64,000 nucleotides of DNA from Aeromonas sobria (GTDB lineage: Bacteria > Pseudomonadota > Gammaproteobacteria > Enterobacterales > Aeromonadaceae), in the NCBI RefSeq assembly GCF_000820145.1, contig NZ_CDBW01000044.1, positions 169,365 through 233,364 on the forward strand. The letters run 5' to 3'. This document shows, piece after piece, positions 9,168 through 18,436 of the stretch (position 1 is its first letter; every line of letters begins with the position of its first letter). A program made the position numbers and the translations under genes. The notes under the pieces were generated by a model. It was not told the origin of the DNA and ran no database searches. It saw nothing but the letters and a program-made list of their open reading frames with translations.

Positions 9168-9530
9168 TCAGGCGTTCAGTTCTACCAGTGCCTTGGCCAG
9201 CTCGATGGGTTCAAGCTCCTGGCCTTCCAGATCGGCGTTCCAGTTCGGGCCGACCAGTACATCGTCTTCATCCAGATCGTTGATCCAGATATCAAGGAAC
9301 TCTTCCAGCTCGATCACTTCCGGCTCATAGTCAGCCCACTCGTCCACACAGTGCAGACGGGCATCTTCTTCGGCAGACCAGAGCGGCATCACGTCAGCAT
9401 CTTCAAATTCGGCGGAACGGCAGACGACCCAGTCTTCCCCATAGCGCAAACCCCACACCTGACCCGACTCGCGGACTTGTTCGATAAACAGTTGGAAATT
9501 GGCGTCAAGGTTGTCGTTAAGCATGCTCAT
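9168..9530 (-). CDS. DUF2750-like protein
   Basis: The start is placed at 9530 behind a GA-rich ribosome-binding region (AAAGAGAGAG); the upstream extension of the frame looks non-coding. The product is about 120 residues and strongly acidic. The pattern VWGLRYGEDWVVCRS, then PLWSAEEDARLH, then a run of acidic residues and VGPNWN fits the DUF2750 family. No role is established for that family. It is cytoplasmic by sequence and transcribed alone, ending at the hairpin at 9091. The family call rests on pattern recognition. Confidence 0.6.
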   Translation of the reverse strand: MSMLNDNLDANFQLFIEQVRESGQVWGLRYGEDWVVCRSAEFEDADVMPLWSAEEDARLHCVDEWADYEPEVIELEEFLDIWINDLDEDDVLVGPNWNADLEGQELEPIELAKALVELNA

Positions 9531-9673
9531 GGGGCTCTCTCTTTCTTTCGGGTGCTGCGGCATTGTCGGGCGACAATACGATGGCCAAATGGTGTCGTAA
9601 AAGTGACATGGACTCAAGCATATTGGGGTTATTGATGGAAAAAAGCCGGGATAACCGCCATTTGCCTGCAAAA

Positions 9674-9693
9674 GCGCCTCCCGGGGGAGGCGC
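9674..9693 (-). terminator. Terminator of gsk
   Basis: Arms gcgcctcc / ggaggcgc with a 4-base loop lie 17 bases after the gsk stop on the minus strand, followed by TTTTG. Confidence 0.75.
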
Positions 9694-9710
9694 GTTATAA
9701 CAACCCGGGA

Positions 9711-11015
9711 TCAACGCTCCCAGTAAACCTCTTCCAGGCTGTCCTCTTTCTCCGGCAAGCCGCGAGAAAGACGAGGGCTGCTCTGGGCCAGCACTTCATA
9801 GCTGACTCGGTTGGCGTACTTGCACACCTGAGCCAAAGAGGAGTAGGTCAGGAACTCGGAGATATGCTTGGCGGAGTTGGGCACATTCATCCGGTGATAG
9901 GAGTTTGCCACCATGTCGTGCAGCACGGCAGATAGGGCGCCATCCCCTGCCCCGTTGGTGTTCTTGATCTTCTCCGGGCCACCCATGTACGGGGAGATGT
10001 GGGAGTAGATCCGGGCAGGCTTGCGGCACTTAGCGCGGGCCATCGGGCGGCTGAACTCATACATGTTGAACTCGGGGATAACGCCAGGCAACAGGGTATG
10101 GGTGGTTTCGCGCTTGTAATCTTCGTCGGTGTAGCTCGCCATATAGAGGCCAATGGGGCCCGCGGTGCAGAGCACCATGTCGGCCCAGTCGAGCGCCTTG
10201 TCGGCAGCACCGAGTGGATCTTTGATCCCGGTAAGGGCCTCACCTTCATCTTCGTTCATCGCCAGCACGGTCACGTTCTCGGCAATGAAGTCACGCCACC
10301 ACTGGGGGTTTTCGTCGATGACAAAGCGGGTACCCAAGGTCAAGATGACCGGCACCCCGGCCTCGCGAGCATGGCGAACGGCGGCCATCGCGGCCTCTTT
10401 CATCGGATCACCATCATCACCACGCACCAGATAGGCGGTGATCACCAGGGCCGAAGCACCTTTGATCACCTCTGCAGGGATATGATTGACATCCAGCTGG
10501 TTCATCTTGCCGGCGTTGATACCAAAGCTGCGCTCACCGCACTCGGTGATGAAGGTAAAACAGCGACCGATGGGGCCATCGACCGGCTGCAAATAGTCGA
10601 GATTGACGCGGGAAGAGGTGTTGCACAGATAGCGGTAGGCGTAGCAGCCGATGCGAATATCCTGACTCATCACACCCAGCAGGATGGAGTGAGAATCCGC
10701 CAGCACCGAGTAGTTGTGAACCGTGTTGCCGATGGTGCCACCGGCAAACTCGCTCACCACCATATTGTTGGCTTTGAGCTCATCATAAATCCGTTCAGCC
10801 ACGTCATCCTTGATCACCACAGAATGACCTTTGCTCAAACCATAACGGGTCAGAAAGTCTTCATCCACATGGGCTTCGATATCTACCAGGGTCTGATCGA
10901 TCCCGACCACATAGGCTTTGCCCAATTCGGTCAACAGCGGATTGTGCGATACCAGCGGATCACGTCTGTCGACAGGGAAATAGTGTTTGGACTTGCGCTG
11001 ACCGGGAAATTTCAT
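9711..11015 (-). CDS. gsk: Inosine-guanosine kinase
   Basis: Phosphorylates inosine and guanosine in purine salvage. The 434-residue length equals that of E. coli Gsk. It is a PfkB/ribokinase-fold protein. The family patterns seen are the N-terminal block around LVDIEAHVDEDFL, a mid-protein GGTIGNTVHNYSVL, and the C-terminal anion-hole motif NTNGAGDGALSA that carries the catalytic aspartate. It lies in a same-strand run with a MAPEG gene, hemH and adk, but terminators after each suggest separate transcription. The E. coli locus also has adk, hemH and gsk near each other. Confidence 0.95.
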   Translation of the reverse strand: MKFPGQRKSKHYFPVDRRDPLVSHNPLLTELGKAYVVGIDQTLVDIEAHVDEDFLTRYGLSKGHSVVIKDDVAERIYDELKANNMVVSEFAGGTIGNTVHNYSVLADSHSILLGVMSQDIRIGCYAYRYLCNTSSRVNLDYLQPVDGPIGRCFTFITECGERSFGINAGKMNQLDVNHIPAEVIKGASALVITAYLVRGDDGDPMKEAAMAAVRHAREAGVPVILTLGTRFVIDENPQWWRDFIAENVTVLAMNEDEGEALTGIKDPLGAADKALDWADMVLCTAGPIGLYMASYTDEDYKRETTHTLLPGVIPEFNMYEFSRPMARAKCRKPARIYSHISPYMGGPEKIKNTNGAGDGALSAVLHDMVANSYHRMNVPNSAKHISEFLTYSSLAQVCKYANRVSYEVLAQSSPRLSRGLPEKEDSLEEVYWER

Positions 11016-11154
11016 GGCAATGTTCTGTGCTCTGGGGGAAAGAGGGGCGGGATTTTAACACAATCCGCCGCCCCGAAAAGTCGCCCTGATTAAATTATGG
11101 GGTCAGTATAGCCAAGGGCTATCAGAGAAAACGTTTGTCTTTTCACCATAAAAA

Positions 11155-11176
11155 AACCACCCCGCACGGGGTGGTT
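11155..11176 (-). terminator. Terminator of the MAPEG gene
   Basis: Nine-base arms (aaccacccc / ggggtggtt) with a 4-base loop. On the minus strand they are followed by a T-run. Confidence 0.85.
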
Positions 11177-11201
11177 CTCACGCACAAAAAAGCATCGGTT
11201 T

Positions 11202-11594
11202 TCAGGCTGCCACAACGCCTTGCAACAGGGCCAGCACCGAGAAAAGCCCGAGGGCGAGCCAAAACAGCAAGGTCCCCAGAAAACGGGGGACATTGGGCGC
11301 TTTCGGGATCTGGATACCGATGGCATGGAGGATGCGGCCGACCAGCAACATGGCACCGCCGGCATGCAACCAGAGCGCATCCGCACCGGCAAGCTCACAC
11401 AGCGCCATCAGCAGCAGGGTCAGCGGTACATACTCGGCGAAGTTGCCATGAGCACGGATCGCCGCCAGCAGCTCGGGAGCCTCCCCCTGCCCTATCATCA
11501 CCCCGAACTGGGCGCGGCGTCTGACCACCCAAAAAGAGAGCCCCAAAAACAGCAACCCCAGCAGGCCTGCATAAATCAGCGTGATATGGATCAT
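11202..11594 (-). CDS. MAPEG-family inner-membrane protein (YecN-like)
   Basis: A 130-residue protein with four hydrophobic segments (about 5-24, 55-70, 77-95 and 105-126). The MAPEG signature appears as RAHGNFAEYVPL, with the conserved Arg-x-His-x-Asn and Glu, and a second block at RILHAIG. Related proteins (YecN) have no proven substrate in bacteria; eukaryotic relatives use glutathione. It starts 29 bases after the hemH stop on the same strand, so it could be co-transcribed with hemH. Confidence 0.85.
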   Translation of the reverse strand: MIHITLIYAGLLGLLFLGLSFWVVRRRAQFGVMIGQGEAPELLAAIRAHGNFAEYVPLTLLLMALCELAGADALWLHAGGAMLLVGRILHAIGIQIPKAPNVPRFLGTLLFWLALGLFSVLALLQGVVAA

Positions 11595-11623
11595 CTTGTC
11601 ACTCCTGCTATTACAAGGTGCAC

Positions 11624-12598
11624 TCAGGCCAGCTCGCGGCAGATCAGAGAGACCATCATCCTGATATGGGCCTGATCGCTGTTGAGTGCCGGAATATATT
11701 CAAATTGTTCGCCACCCGCTTCCATGAAAATCTCCCGGTTCTGCACCTGGATCTCTTCCAGGGTTTCCAGGCAATCAGCAGAAAACGCAGGGCAGATCAC
11801 ATCGAGCCGCTTGATCCCGCTCGCTGGCAACCCTTCGATGGTCACATCGGTGTAAGGCTTGAGCCACTCCTCCTTGCCAAAGCGGGACTGGAAGCTGGCT
11901 GTCCATTGCCCCGCCGCCAGCCCGAGCGCCTCGGCCAGCAGGGCTGCAGTACTGCGGCACTGGTGGCCATAAGGGTCGCCTTCGTTCTCATAACGCTCGG
12001 GAATACCGTGGAATGACATCAGCAGGTGCTCGCCCTGGCCGTGCTGTTCCCAGTGACGGCGCACACTCATGGCCAGCGCCTGAATGTATTCGGGATGAGC
12101 GTGATAATCACGGATCAGCCGCACCACCGGCAGATTGCGCTCTTGCTTCATCGCCCGCCCCCACGCATCAAACACCGACGCCGTGGTGCTGACCGAATAT
12201 TGCGGATAGAGCGGCAACAGGATCACCCGGTTGACCCCCTTGGCCTTGAGTGCTTGCCAGCCATCATTCACTGACGGGGAGCCATAGGTCATGGCCAGCT
12301 CCACCGGCACCTCGAGCCCTTCCCGCTTGAGCTCCTGCTCCAGCGCGGTGCGCTGCTGCTTGCTGATCACCATCAGCGGTGAGCCCTGCTCGGTCCACAC
12401 CTGCTGATAGAGCTTGGCCACTTTGGGCGAGCGCGTCGGCAAGATGATGAAGTGCAGCAGCGGGCACCAGAGGTAACGGGGCAAGTCCACCACACGGGGA
12501 TCGTGCAGGAACTGGCTGAGGAACGCTTTGACGGCGGCAGTGGTCGGCGCGGCTGGGGTACCCAGATTGACCAGCAATATTCCGGTTTTCGTGGTCAC
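11624..12598 (-). CDS. hemH: Ferrochelatase HemH
   Basis: Inserts Fe2+ into protoporphyrin IX, the last step of protohaem synthesis. I chose the GTG at 12598 because AGGAAG lies 5 bases upstream and the product then starts like family members (TTKTGILLVNLGTP). The ATG at 12622 has no ribosome-binding site, and the frame beyond it runs through the adk terminator. The product is 324 residues (E. coli 320). The active-site histidine block MSFHGIPERY and the conserved CPAFSADCLETLEE with its acidic residues are present. The protein is soluble or peripheral to the inner membrane. Confidence 0.93.
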   Translation of the reverse strand: MTTKTGILLVNLGTPAAPTTAAVKAFLSQFLHDPRVVDLPRYLWCPLLHFIILPTRSPKVAKLYQQVWTEQGSPLMVISKQQRTALEQELKREGLEVPVELAMTYGSPSVNDGWQALKAKGVNRVILLPLYPQYSVSTTASVFDAWGRAMKQERNLPVVRLIRDYHAHPEYIQALAMSVRRHWEQHGQGEHLLMSFHGIPERYENEGDPYGHQCRSTAALLAEALGLAAGQWTASFQSRFGKEEWLKPYTDVTIEGLPASGIKRLDVICPAFSADCLETLEEIQVQNREIFMEAGGEQFEYIPALNSDQAHIRMMVSLICRELA

Positions 12599-12629
12599 AT
12601 TGGCTTCCTGTCTATCTGTCATGAACCAA

Positions 12630-12652
12630 AAAAGGCCCCGAGGGGGCCTTTT
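12630..12652 (-). terminator. Terminator between adk and hemH
   Basis: Ten-base arms (aaaaggcccc / ggggccttttt-type) with a 3-base loop, plus a T-run on the minus strand. It lies between adk and the hemH start and argues against the longer hemH frame. Confidence 0.85.
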
Positions 12653-12697
12653 CTTCATTTACCTGATGGCACAGAGACGCTGTACCGACAGCAAAGA

Positions 12698-13342
12698 TCA
12701 GCCCAGAATGGTGGCAAGCTGCTTGCTGACCAGATCAACCGGCTGGGTGCCGTCGATCTTGACGTAACGGGTGTGGCCTGCTTCAGCCTCTTTGCCGTAG
12801 AAACCGATCAGCGGCGCGGTCTGCTGATGGTATACATCCAGACGCTTGCGCACTGTGGTCTCTTCGTCGTCGGCGCGGATCACCAGATCTTCGCCGGTCA
12901 CGTCATCCTTGCCTTCCACTTTCGGCGGGTTGAACACCACGTGGTAGGTACGGCCGGAGCCGGAGTGAACGCGACGGCCGCTCATGCGCTTGACGATCTC
13001 TTCGTCCGGCACCGCAAACTCCAGCACGAAATCAACCACTACACCGGCATCCTTCATGGCTTGCGCCTGGGGAATGGTGCGCGGGAAACCGTCCAACAGG
13101 AAGCCTTTCACGCAATCTGCTTGAGCAATACGCTCTTTGACCAGACCAATGATAATGTCGTCAGAGACCAGCTGACCTGCGTCCATCACAGCTTTGGCTT
13201 TCAGACCCAGCTCGGTGCCCGCCTTGATTGCTGCACGCAGCATGTCGCCGGTGGAGATCTGGGGAATACCGTGGTTTTCCATGATGAACTGAGCCTGAGT
13301 ACCTTTGCCGGCGCCCGGAGCCCCCAACAGAACAATGCGCAT
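12698..13342 (-). CDS. adk: Adenylate kinase
   Basis: Interconverts AMP and ATP with two ADP. The start at 13342 gives 214 residues, the same as E. coli Adk, and begins MRIVLLGAPGAGKGTQ with the P-loop at residues 7-14. The long lid domain is present (FNPPKVEGKDDVTGEDL), and the NMP-binding part contains ISTGDMLRAAIK. The lid has no zinc-type cysteines, as in the enterobacterial form. The upstream 302 bases have no gene. Confidence 0.97.
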   Translation of the reverse strand: MRIVLLGAPGAGKGTQAQFIMENHGIPQISTGDMLRAAIKAGTELGLKAKAVMDAGQLVSDDIIIGLVKERIAQADCVKGFLLDGFPRTIPQAQAMKDAGVVVDFVLEFAVPDEEIVKRMSGRRVHSGSGRTYHVVFNPPKVEGKDDVTGEDLVIRADDEETTVRKRLDVYHQQTAPLIGFYGKEAEAGHTRYVKIDGTQPVDLVSKQLATILG

Positions 13343-13644
13343 ACACGCTCCTATTGATTGGTTATTCAAATATTGCGAAGGCAAAAAAGTACACGGTTTC
13401 GCCCGTTTCTACAAGCTCGAGCCGCCTGAGTGAGCAGTTTCTCACCATTATTGCCCGCTGACCGAACAGGATTTCACCGTAAGGAAGATGCGCAAAAATA
13501 ATGAGGGTTTACGCAGAGTGAGCAAATTGCCTGTCAGCAGGCTAGCGATAAAAAAATCCCGGCTCAGGGCCGGGAATTGCGCTCAAAAATAACTACTTGT
13601 CGCTCGTAGTAGGAACAGGGCAATCGTAGTTTGCCCACTGTGCG
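13343..13644. other. Gene-free stretch between adk and miaE
   Basis: No supported ORF. It should hold the adk promoter and contains the miaE terminator at 13557-13575. I saw no other repeat or RNA structure. Confidence 0.6.
13557..13575 (-). terminator. Terminator of miaE
   Basis: Seven-base arms (tcccggc / gccggga) with a 5-base loop, followed on the minus strand by a run of six Ts. Confidence 0.85.
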
Positions 13645-14403
13645 TCAACAACTGTCAGATATGACAGGGAGGCCGCTATGGAACCGGAACTGCGGATCCG
13701 GTGAGCAGATAAGCTCGGCTTCGAGTTTGCCAAAGAACGCCACCCGCTCGCTGATATCCTCCCCCGCATACTGTTCGGCCAGGTTCAGGTAATCCTGATA
13801 GTGGCGCGCCTCGGAGCGCAGTAAAGAGATATAGAAGCGGCTCAGCTCTTCATCCAGATGGGGGGCCAGCTTGGCAAACCGCTCGCAGGAGCGAGCCTCG
13901 ATGTAGGCGCCGATGATCATCTTGTCGACAATGGTGGCCGGTTCATGGGTGCGCACATGCTGCATCAATTGGCGGGCATAACGGGAGGCCGTCACCGGCC
14001 CGTATTCGATGCCGCGGGCCTGCATGATCTCCAGCACCTGCTCGAAATGATGCAGCTCCTCCTGAATGAGCCGCACCATGGGAAACAGCAGCGGGTTGCG
14101 TTCCAGCTCGGCAAAGACGGTGCGATCAGACTCCCCCATGCTGCGTTTGCCCAGGATTTCGGCCTTCTCCGGGATGGCATCCAGCTCGCGATAGAACTCC
14201 AGTTTGGGCAGCAGATGACGCTTGCCCTTGGGCAGGCAGTAGCGGCGCACCAGACTGTGGGCGGTGAGCGCGGCCTTGGTCTCGCAGTTGGCGTGATCGA
14301 TGAGCAGGGTCGGCAAACGGGCCGGATCCCGCGCTATCTCGACCCACTCATCCGGGGTCTCGCACTGCAGAAACTGGCGCACAGGGGCTAGCAGATCGTC
14401 CAT
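13645..14403 (-). CDS. miaE: tRNA 2-methylthio-N6-isopentenyl-adenosine-37 hydroxylase MiaE
   Basis: Non-haem di-iron monooxygenase that hydroxylates the isopentenyl group of ms2i6A at tRNA position 37. The product is 252 residues. The ferritin-like iron ligands are visible as EELHHFEQV, IEARSCERF and SEARHYQDY (Glu and Glu-x-x-His patterns). The start can be the ATG at 14403 or the GTG just before it; GACGAGAG lies upstream of both. It is absent from E. coli but present in Salmonella, Pseudomonas and Aeromonas relatives. It appears monocistronic. Confidence 0.93.
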   Translation of the reverse strand: MDDLLAPVRQFLQCETPDEWVEIARDPARLPTLLIDHANCETKAALTAHSLVRRYCLPKGKRHLLPKLEFYRELDAIPEKAEILGKRSMGESDRTVFAELERNPLLFPMVRLIQEELHHFEQVLEIMQARGIEYGPVTASRYARQLMQHVRTHEPATIVDKMIIGAYIEARSCERFAKLAPHLDEELSRFYISLLRSEARHYQDYLNLAEQYAGEDISERVAFFGKLEAELICSPDPQFRFHSGLPVISDSC

Positions 14404-14555
14404 CACAACTCTCGTCGGTTAAAAGCGTATCGGTCATACAGGTTGGCCCCTATGCTAACGGATCCTGCCTGACATGCCCATATCCAGCAAAATAAGTGCT
14501 TACTTTTCAATCTCATGCGCACTACTTTTGCCATCCCCCTCGAGCAGACATAACA

Positions 14556-14575
14556 ATGGGGGCCTTCGCCCCCAT
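14556..14575 (-). terminator. Hairpin after purF
   Basis: Eight-base arms (atgggggc / gcccccat) with a CTTC loop lie 29 bases after the purF stop. The T-tract on the minus strand is weak. Confidence 0.65.
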
Positions 14576-14604
14576 CTCATCTCAAGCACCGCCAGCGAAA
14601 ACGT

Positions 14605-16125
14605 TTAACTGCCTTCGTTAAAAATTTCCAGATTGCTGGTGCCTTCCTGCCATTCGCGCACCGCTTTGGTGTCATCGTTGCGCAGGGCATTGAGGTGATC
14701 CAGATAGGATTGGTCCACGTCGGAGGTGACGTAATGGCCGTTGAACACCGATGTCTCAAAGTGGCGCAGATCCGGGTTGAGCTCTCGCACCGCCTCTTCC
14801 AGATCTTCCAGATCCTGGAAAATCAGGCCGTCGGCACCAATCAGCGCGCACACCTCTTCCACTTCACGGCCATGGGCGATCAGCTCGTTGGCGGTGGGCA
14901 TGTCGATACCGTAGACGTTGGGGAAACGGATCTCCGGCGCTGCCGAGGCGAAGTAGACCTTGGCGGCACCCGCTTCACGGGCCATCTGGATGATCTGCTC
15001 GGAGGTGGTACCACGGACGATGGAGTCATCCACCAGCAATACCTTCTTGCCCTTGAATTCGGAACCAATGGCATTGAGCTTGCGACGTACCGACTTCTTG
15101 CGCTGGGTCTGGCCCGGCATGATGAAGGTACGGCCGATGTAGCGGTTCTTCACGAAGCCCTGACGGTATGGCAGGTTGAGGGTGTGGGCTATTTCCAGTG
15201 CCACGTCACAGGAGGTCTCGGGGATGGGGATAACCACATCGACGTCGAGATCTTCCCATTCGCGGGCAATCTTCTGACCCAGCTTGCGACCCATGTTGAG
15301 ACGAGCGGCATACACTGACACCTTGTCGATGCACGAGTCAGGACGGGCAAAGTAGACATATTCGAAGATGCAGGTACTCATCTGCGGATTCTCCGCACAC
15401 TGCTCGGAGAAGAGCTGGCCCTGCTCGGTGATGTAGATGGCTTCACCCGGTGCAATATCCCGCACCGTCTCGAAACCGATGGCATCGAGTGCCACGCTCT
15501 CGGAGGCCAGCATGTACTCCAGATGCCCTTGCTCGTCCTGACGACGACCGAGGATCAGCGGGCGGATGCCGTTGGGATCGCGAAAGCCAATCAGGCCATG
15601 ACCAATCACCAGCGAGACCACCGCATAAGCGCCGCGGATCTGCTGATGGGTTCTGCGCACCGCAGCGAAGATATCTTCGGGACGCAGAGCCATCTTGTCG
15701 CAGAGATCCAGCTCGTGGGCCAGCACATTCAACAACACTTCCGAATCAGAGGTGGTATTGATGTGACGGCGGGCAACCTTGAACTGCTGCTCTTTGAGAT
15801 CCTTGGCGTTGGTGAGGTTGCCGTTATGGGCCAGTACCATGCCATAGGGAGAGTTCACATAAAAAGGTTGGGCTTCCGCGGCACTGGAACTGCCTGCGGT
15901 GGGGTATCTGACATGACCTATGCCAATGTTCCCCTGCAGACGCTGCATATGACGCACTTCAAACACATCCTTCACCAGGCCATTGGCCTTGCGTTGCCGG
16001 AAGTTTCCACTATCAATGGTCACGATCCCGGCGGCATCCTGTCCCCTGTGCTGCAACACCGTCAAGGCGTCGTAGAGGGCCTGATTGACGGGGGTGGTGC
16101 CAACTATACCGACAATACCGCACAT
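14605..16125 (-). CDS. purF: Amidophosphoribosyltransferase PurF
   Basis: First committed step of purine synthesis: PRPP plus glutamine to phosphoribosylamine. The product is 506 residues (E. coli 505). The N-terminal nucleophile Cys2 follows the initiator Met (MCGIVGIVG), and the glutaminase block NTTSDSEVLLN is present. The PRPP-binding motif VLLVDDSIVRGTT lies near 360-372. It is 18 bases downstream of cvpA, giving the classical cvpA-purF operon, and the PurR box upstream of cvpA should control both. Confidence 0.97.
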   Translation of the reverse strand: MCGIVGIVGTTPVNQALYDALTVLQHRGQDAAGIVTIDSGNFRQRKANGLVKDVFEVRHMQRLQGNIGIGHVRYPTAGSSSAAEAQPFYVNSPYGMVLAHNGNLTNAKDLKEQQFKVARRHINTTSDSEVLLNVLAHELDLCDKMALRPEDIFAAVRRTHQQIRGAYAVVSLVIGHGLIGFRDPNGIRPLILGRRQDEQGHLEYMLASESVALDAIGFETVRDIAPGEAIYITEQGQLFSEQCAENPQMSTCIFEYVYFARPDSCIDKVSVYAARLNMGRKLGQKIAREWEDLDVDVVIPIPETSCDVALEIAHTLNLPYRQGFVKNRYIGRTFIMPGQTQRKKSVRRKLNAIGSEFKGKKVLLVDDSIVRGTTSEQIIQMAREAGAAKVYFASAAPEIRFPNVYGIDMPTANELIAHGREVEEVCALIGADGLIFQDLEDLEEAVRELNPDLRHFETSVFNGHYVTSDVDQSYLDHLNALRNDDTKAVREWQEGTSNLEIFNEGS

Positions 16126-16143
16126 GTCTTTGCTACCTCGAAG

Positions 16144-16635
16144 TCACTGTACCTGTTGAAGAAAGCTTGATGAGTTCAACATGAACCCGAAAAACCACTG
16201 GATCACCGGTTTGAACTCCGGCACCAGTTTGGACGCCACCCACCAGTCGCTCTGGGAGAGGCTGGTGAAGGTATCCATAAAAAACAACAGGGCACTGACA
16301 ATCAGTACCCCGCGAATTGCACCGAAGCAGACCCCCAGCACCCGATCGGTGCCAGAGAGCCCGGTTTTTTCAACCAGCAACCCCACTACGTAGTTCACCA
16401 CTCCCCCCAGGATCAGGGTCGCGACGAACAAGGCCGCAATAGCCAGCCCATTGCGCACCATGGCATCGGAGAACGAAGTGAAATAGACGGCGAGATCGGG
16501 ATAGAAATGGCTGGCAATAAAGAAGGCGATAAACCAGGTGACAAGAGACATGGCCTCCTTGACGAAGCCGCGCACCAGGCTGATGAGAGCAGAAAAACCG
16601 ACGATGCCGATGATGGTGTAATCAATCCAGACCAT
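16144..16635 (-). CDS. cvpA: Colicin V production family membrane protein CvpA
   Basis: A 163-residue inner-membrane protein with about four membrane segments (near 5-25, 28-46, 64-86 and 100-122). It matches CvpA in the N-terminal block (MVWIDYTIIGIVGFSALISLVRGF) in character, length and linkage to purF. In other bacteria CvpA affects colicin V export and envelope stress. A PurR-like operator lies 37 bases upstream of the start. Confidence 0.93.
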   Translation of the reverse strand: MVWIDYTIIGIVGFSALISLVRGFVKEAMSLVTWFIAFFIASHFYPDLAVYFTSFSDAMVRNGLAIAALFVATLILGGVVNYVVGLLVEKTGLSGTDRVLGVCFGAIRGVLIVSALLFFMDTFTSLSQSDWWVASKLVPEFKPVIQWFFGFMLNSSSFLQQVQ

Positions 16636-16671
16636 AGAAAAAGATGTCCTGCGAAATTGCGGCGCAGTCTA

Positions 16672-16687
16672 ACAAAAACGATTGCGC
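16672..16687 (-). promoter_or_regulatory. PurR operator of cvpA-purF
   Basis: On the minus strand the site reads GCGCAATCGTTTTTGT. Against the consensus ANGCAANCGNTTNCNT only the first A and the C near the end differ. Location and operon match the known PurR control of cvpA-purF in E. coli. Confidence 0.75.
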
Positions 16688-16777
16688 ATTGCTTGATAAA
16701 ATTGTGTTAACTGTTCAAAGCGGTGCCGAACAGCCGATTTTTTTGACCACTAAAACAGGTGGCCGGCGCCAGAATGC

Positions 16778-16806
16778 ACAACGCCATGGCAATGCCATGG
16801 CGTTGT
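16778..16806 (-). terminator. Perfect inverted repeat after serS
   Basis: Thirteen-base perfect arms (acaacgccatggc / gccatggcgttgt) with a 3-base loop lie 17 bases after the serS stop. No T-run follows on either strand, so it may be a terminator or an mRNA 3'-end hairpin. Confidence 0.55.
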
Positions 16807-16822
16807 GGTCAGCAGCGTGAGC

Positions 16823-18118
16823 TTACCCGATGTGGGTCAGGCCACCCATGTAGGATTGCAGCGCAGCTGGGATGGCGATGCGGCCATCTTCCTGCTGGTA
16901 GTTCTCCATCACGGCAACCAGAGTACGACCCACCGCCAGACCGGAACCGTTCAAGGTGTGCAGCAGCTGCGGCTTGCCGTCGATGCGCACGCGAGCCTGC
17001 ATGCGGCGCGCCTGGAAGTCGGTGCAGTTGGAGACAGAGGAGATCTCGCGGTAGGTGTTCTGGGCCGGCAGCCACACTTCCAGATCGTAGGTCTTGGAGG
17101 CGCAGAAGCCCATGTCACCAGTGGAGAGCGCCATCACGCGATACGGCAGCTCCAGCAGTTGCAGTACCTTCTCGGCGTGGCCGACCATCTCTTCCAGCGC
17201 TTCCCAGGATTGCTCCGGGTGAACCAGCTGAACCATCTCGACCTTGTCGAACTGGTGCATACGGATCAGGCCACGGGTATCACGACCGTAGGAACCGGCT
17301 TCAGAACGGAAGCAGGGGCTGTGAGCGGTCATCTTGATCGGCAGCTCTTGCGCGTCAAAAATCTCGTCACGGGCCATGTTGGTGAGCGGTACTTCAGAGG
17401 TCGGGATCAGCGAGAACTTGCGCACCTTGCCCTCTTCTTCCCCTTCGCCCTCGATACCGGTGTTAAACAGGTCTTGAGCAAATTTTGGCAACTGACCGGT
17501 GCCATAGAGGCTGTCCGGGTTGACCAGATAAGGCACGTAGCACTCGGTGTAGCCGTGCTGCAGGGTGTGCAAGTCCAGCATGAACTGGGCCAGGGCGCGG
17601 TGCAGACGGGCAATCTGACCCTTCATCACCACGAAACGGGTACCGGAGAGCTTGACGCCATTCTTGAAGTCAACGCCCTTGGCCGCTTCGCCCAGATCGA
17701 TATGGTCGCGTACCGGGAAGCTGAACTCGCGCGGGGTACCCCAGCGACGTGCTTCCACGTTGTCATTCTCGTCACGGCCAACCGGGGTGGTCTCGCTCGG
17801 CAGGTTCGGGATCGCATCAGCAATGGCTTTCAGTTGAGCCAGCAGGGCATCCAGCTCGACCTTGCTGGTCTCCAGCTCGTCGTTGATCTTGGTCACTTCA
17901 GCCTTGAGCGGGGCAACATCTTCACCACGACGGGCAGCTTCACCGATGGATTTGGAGCGGGCGTTGCGCTCGGCCTGCAGCTCCTGAGTGCGGGACTGCA
18001 GATCCTTGCGTTTCTCTTCCAGAGCATTGACAGCCACTACGTCCAGAACGTAGCCACGTGTCGCCAGACGAGCGGCAGCCTCTTCGATATCGCTGCGCAG
18101 ATATTTGGGATCCAGCAT
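16823..18118 (-). CDS. serS: Seryl-tRNA synthetase
   Basis: Charges tRNA-Ser (and tRNA-Sec) with serine. The product is 431 residues (E. coli 430). It has an N-terminal coiled-coil arm (about 30-100) and a class II core with motif 2 (CFRSEAGSYGRDTRGLIR) and motif 3 (NGSGLAVGRTLVAVMEN). The rarA-serS order is conserved with E. coli, but a 307-base gap and a hairpin at the rarA stop suggest its own promoter. Confidence 0.97.
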   Translation of the reverse strand: MLDPKYLRSDIEEAAARLATRGYVLDVVAVNALEEKRKDLQSRTQELQAERNARSKSIGEAARRGEDVAPLKAEVTKINDELETSKVELDALLAQLKAIADAIPNLPSETTPVGRDENDNVEARRWGTPREFSFPVRDHIDLGEAAKGVDFKNGVKLSGTRFVVMKGQIARLHRALAQFMLDLHTLQHGYTECYVPYLVNPDSLYGTGQLPKFAQDLFNTGIEGEGEEEGKVRKFSLIPTSEVPLTNMARDEIFDAQELPIKMTAHSPCFRSEAGSYGRDTRGLIRMHQFDKVEMVQLVHPEQSWEALEEMVGHAEKVLQLLELPYRVMALSTGDMGFCASKTYDLEVWLPAQNTYREISSVSNCTDFQARRMQARVRIDGKPQLLHTLNGSGLAVGRTLVAVMENYQQEDGRIAIPAALQSYMGGLTHIG

Positions 18119-18425
18119 GGTTTACCTACTTTTTTTAAAATGGGATCTGGGCCTGAGTCATCATGACGGGCTGGGAAACAGATCCGGAAGTTAACATCGG
18201 TTGGCGCACCCCAATCGTCTTCAGGATCGGGCCTTAACAATCAGGCCTTCGAAATCAGGAAGATGGCGCAAGGCCAAGACAAACGGGGTCGGATGGGCAG
18301 TGTAGCAGACCGCCCCCCCGCCCGAACAGGGACTATTTGTGTCGTTTTTACCGACGTTGGCACGCACACCGCCCTGCATATTCAAACGCCTGACCAATTT
18401 TCAGCCATGCGAGGTAACAAAGGGG
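18119..18425. other. Gene-free stretch between rarA and serS
   Basis: About 307 bases without a supported gene. It presumably holds the serS promoter and leader. I saw no T-box or other riboswitch pattern. Confidence 0.5.
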
Positions 18426-18436
18426 CTATTTGCCCC
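18422..18436 (-). terminator. Hairpin spanning the rarA stop codon
   Basis: On the minus strand GGGGC-AAATA-GCCCC encloses the rarA TAG stop and is followed by TTTGTTA. It is a short possible terminator formed partly by coding sequence. Confidence 0.5.
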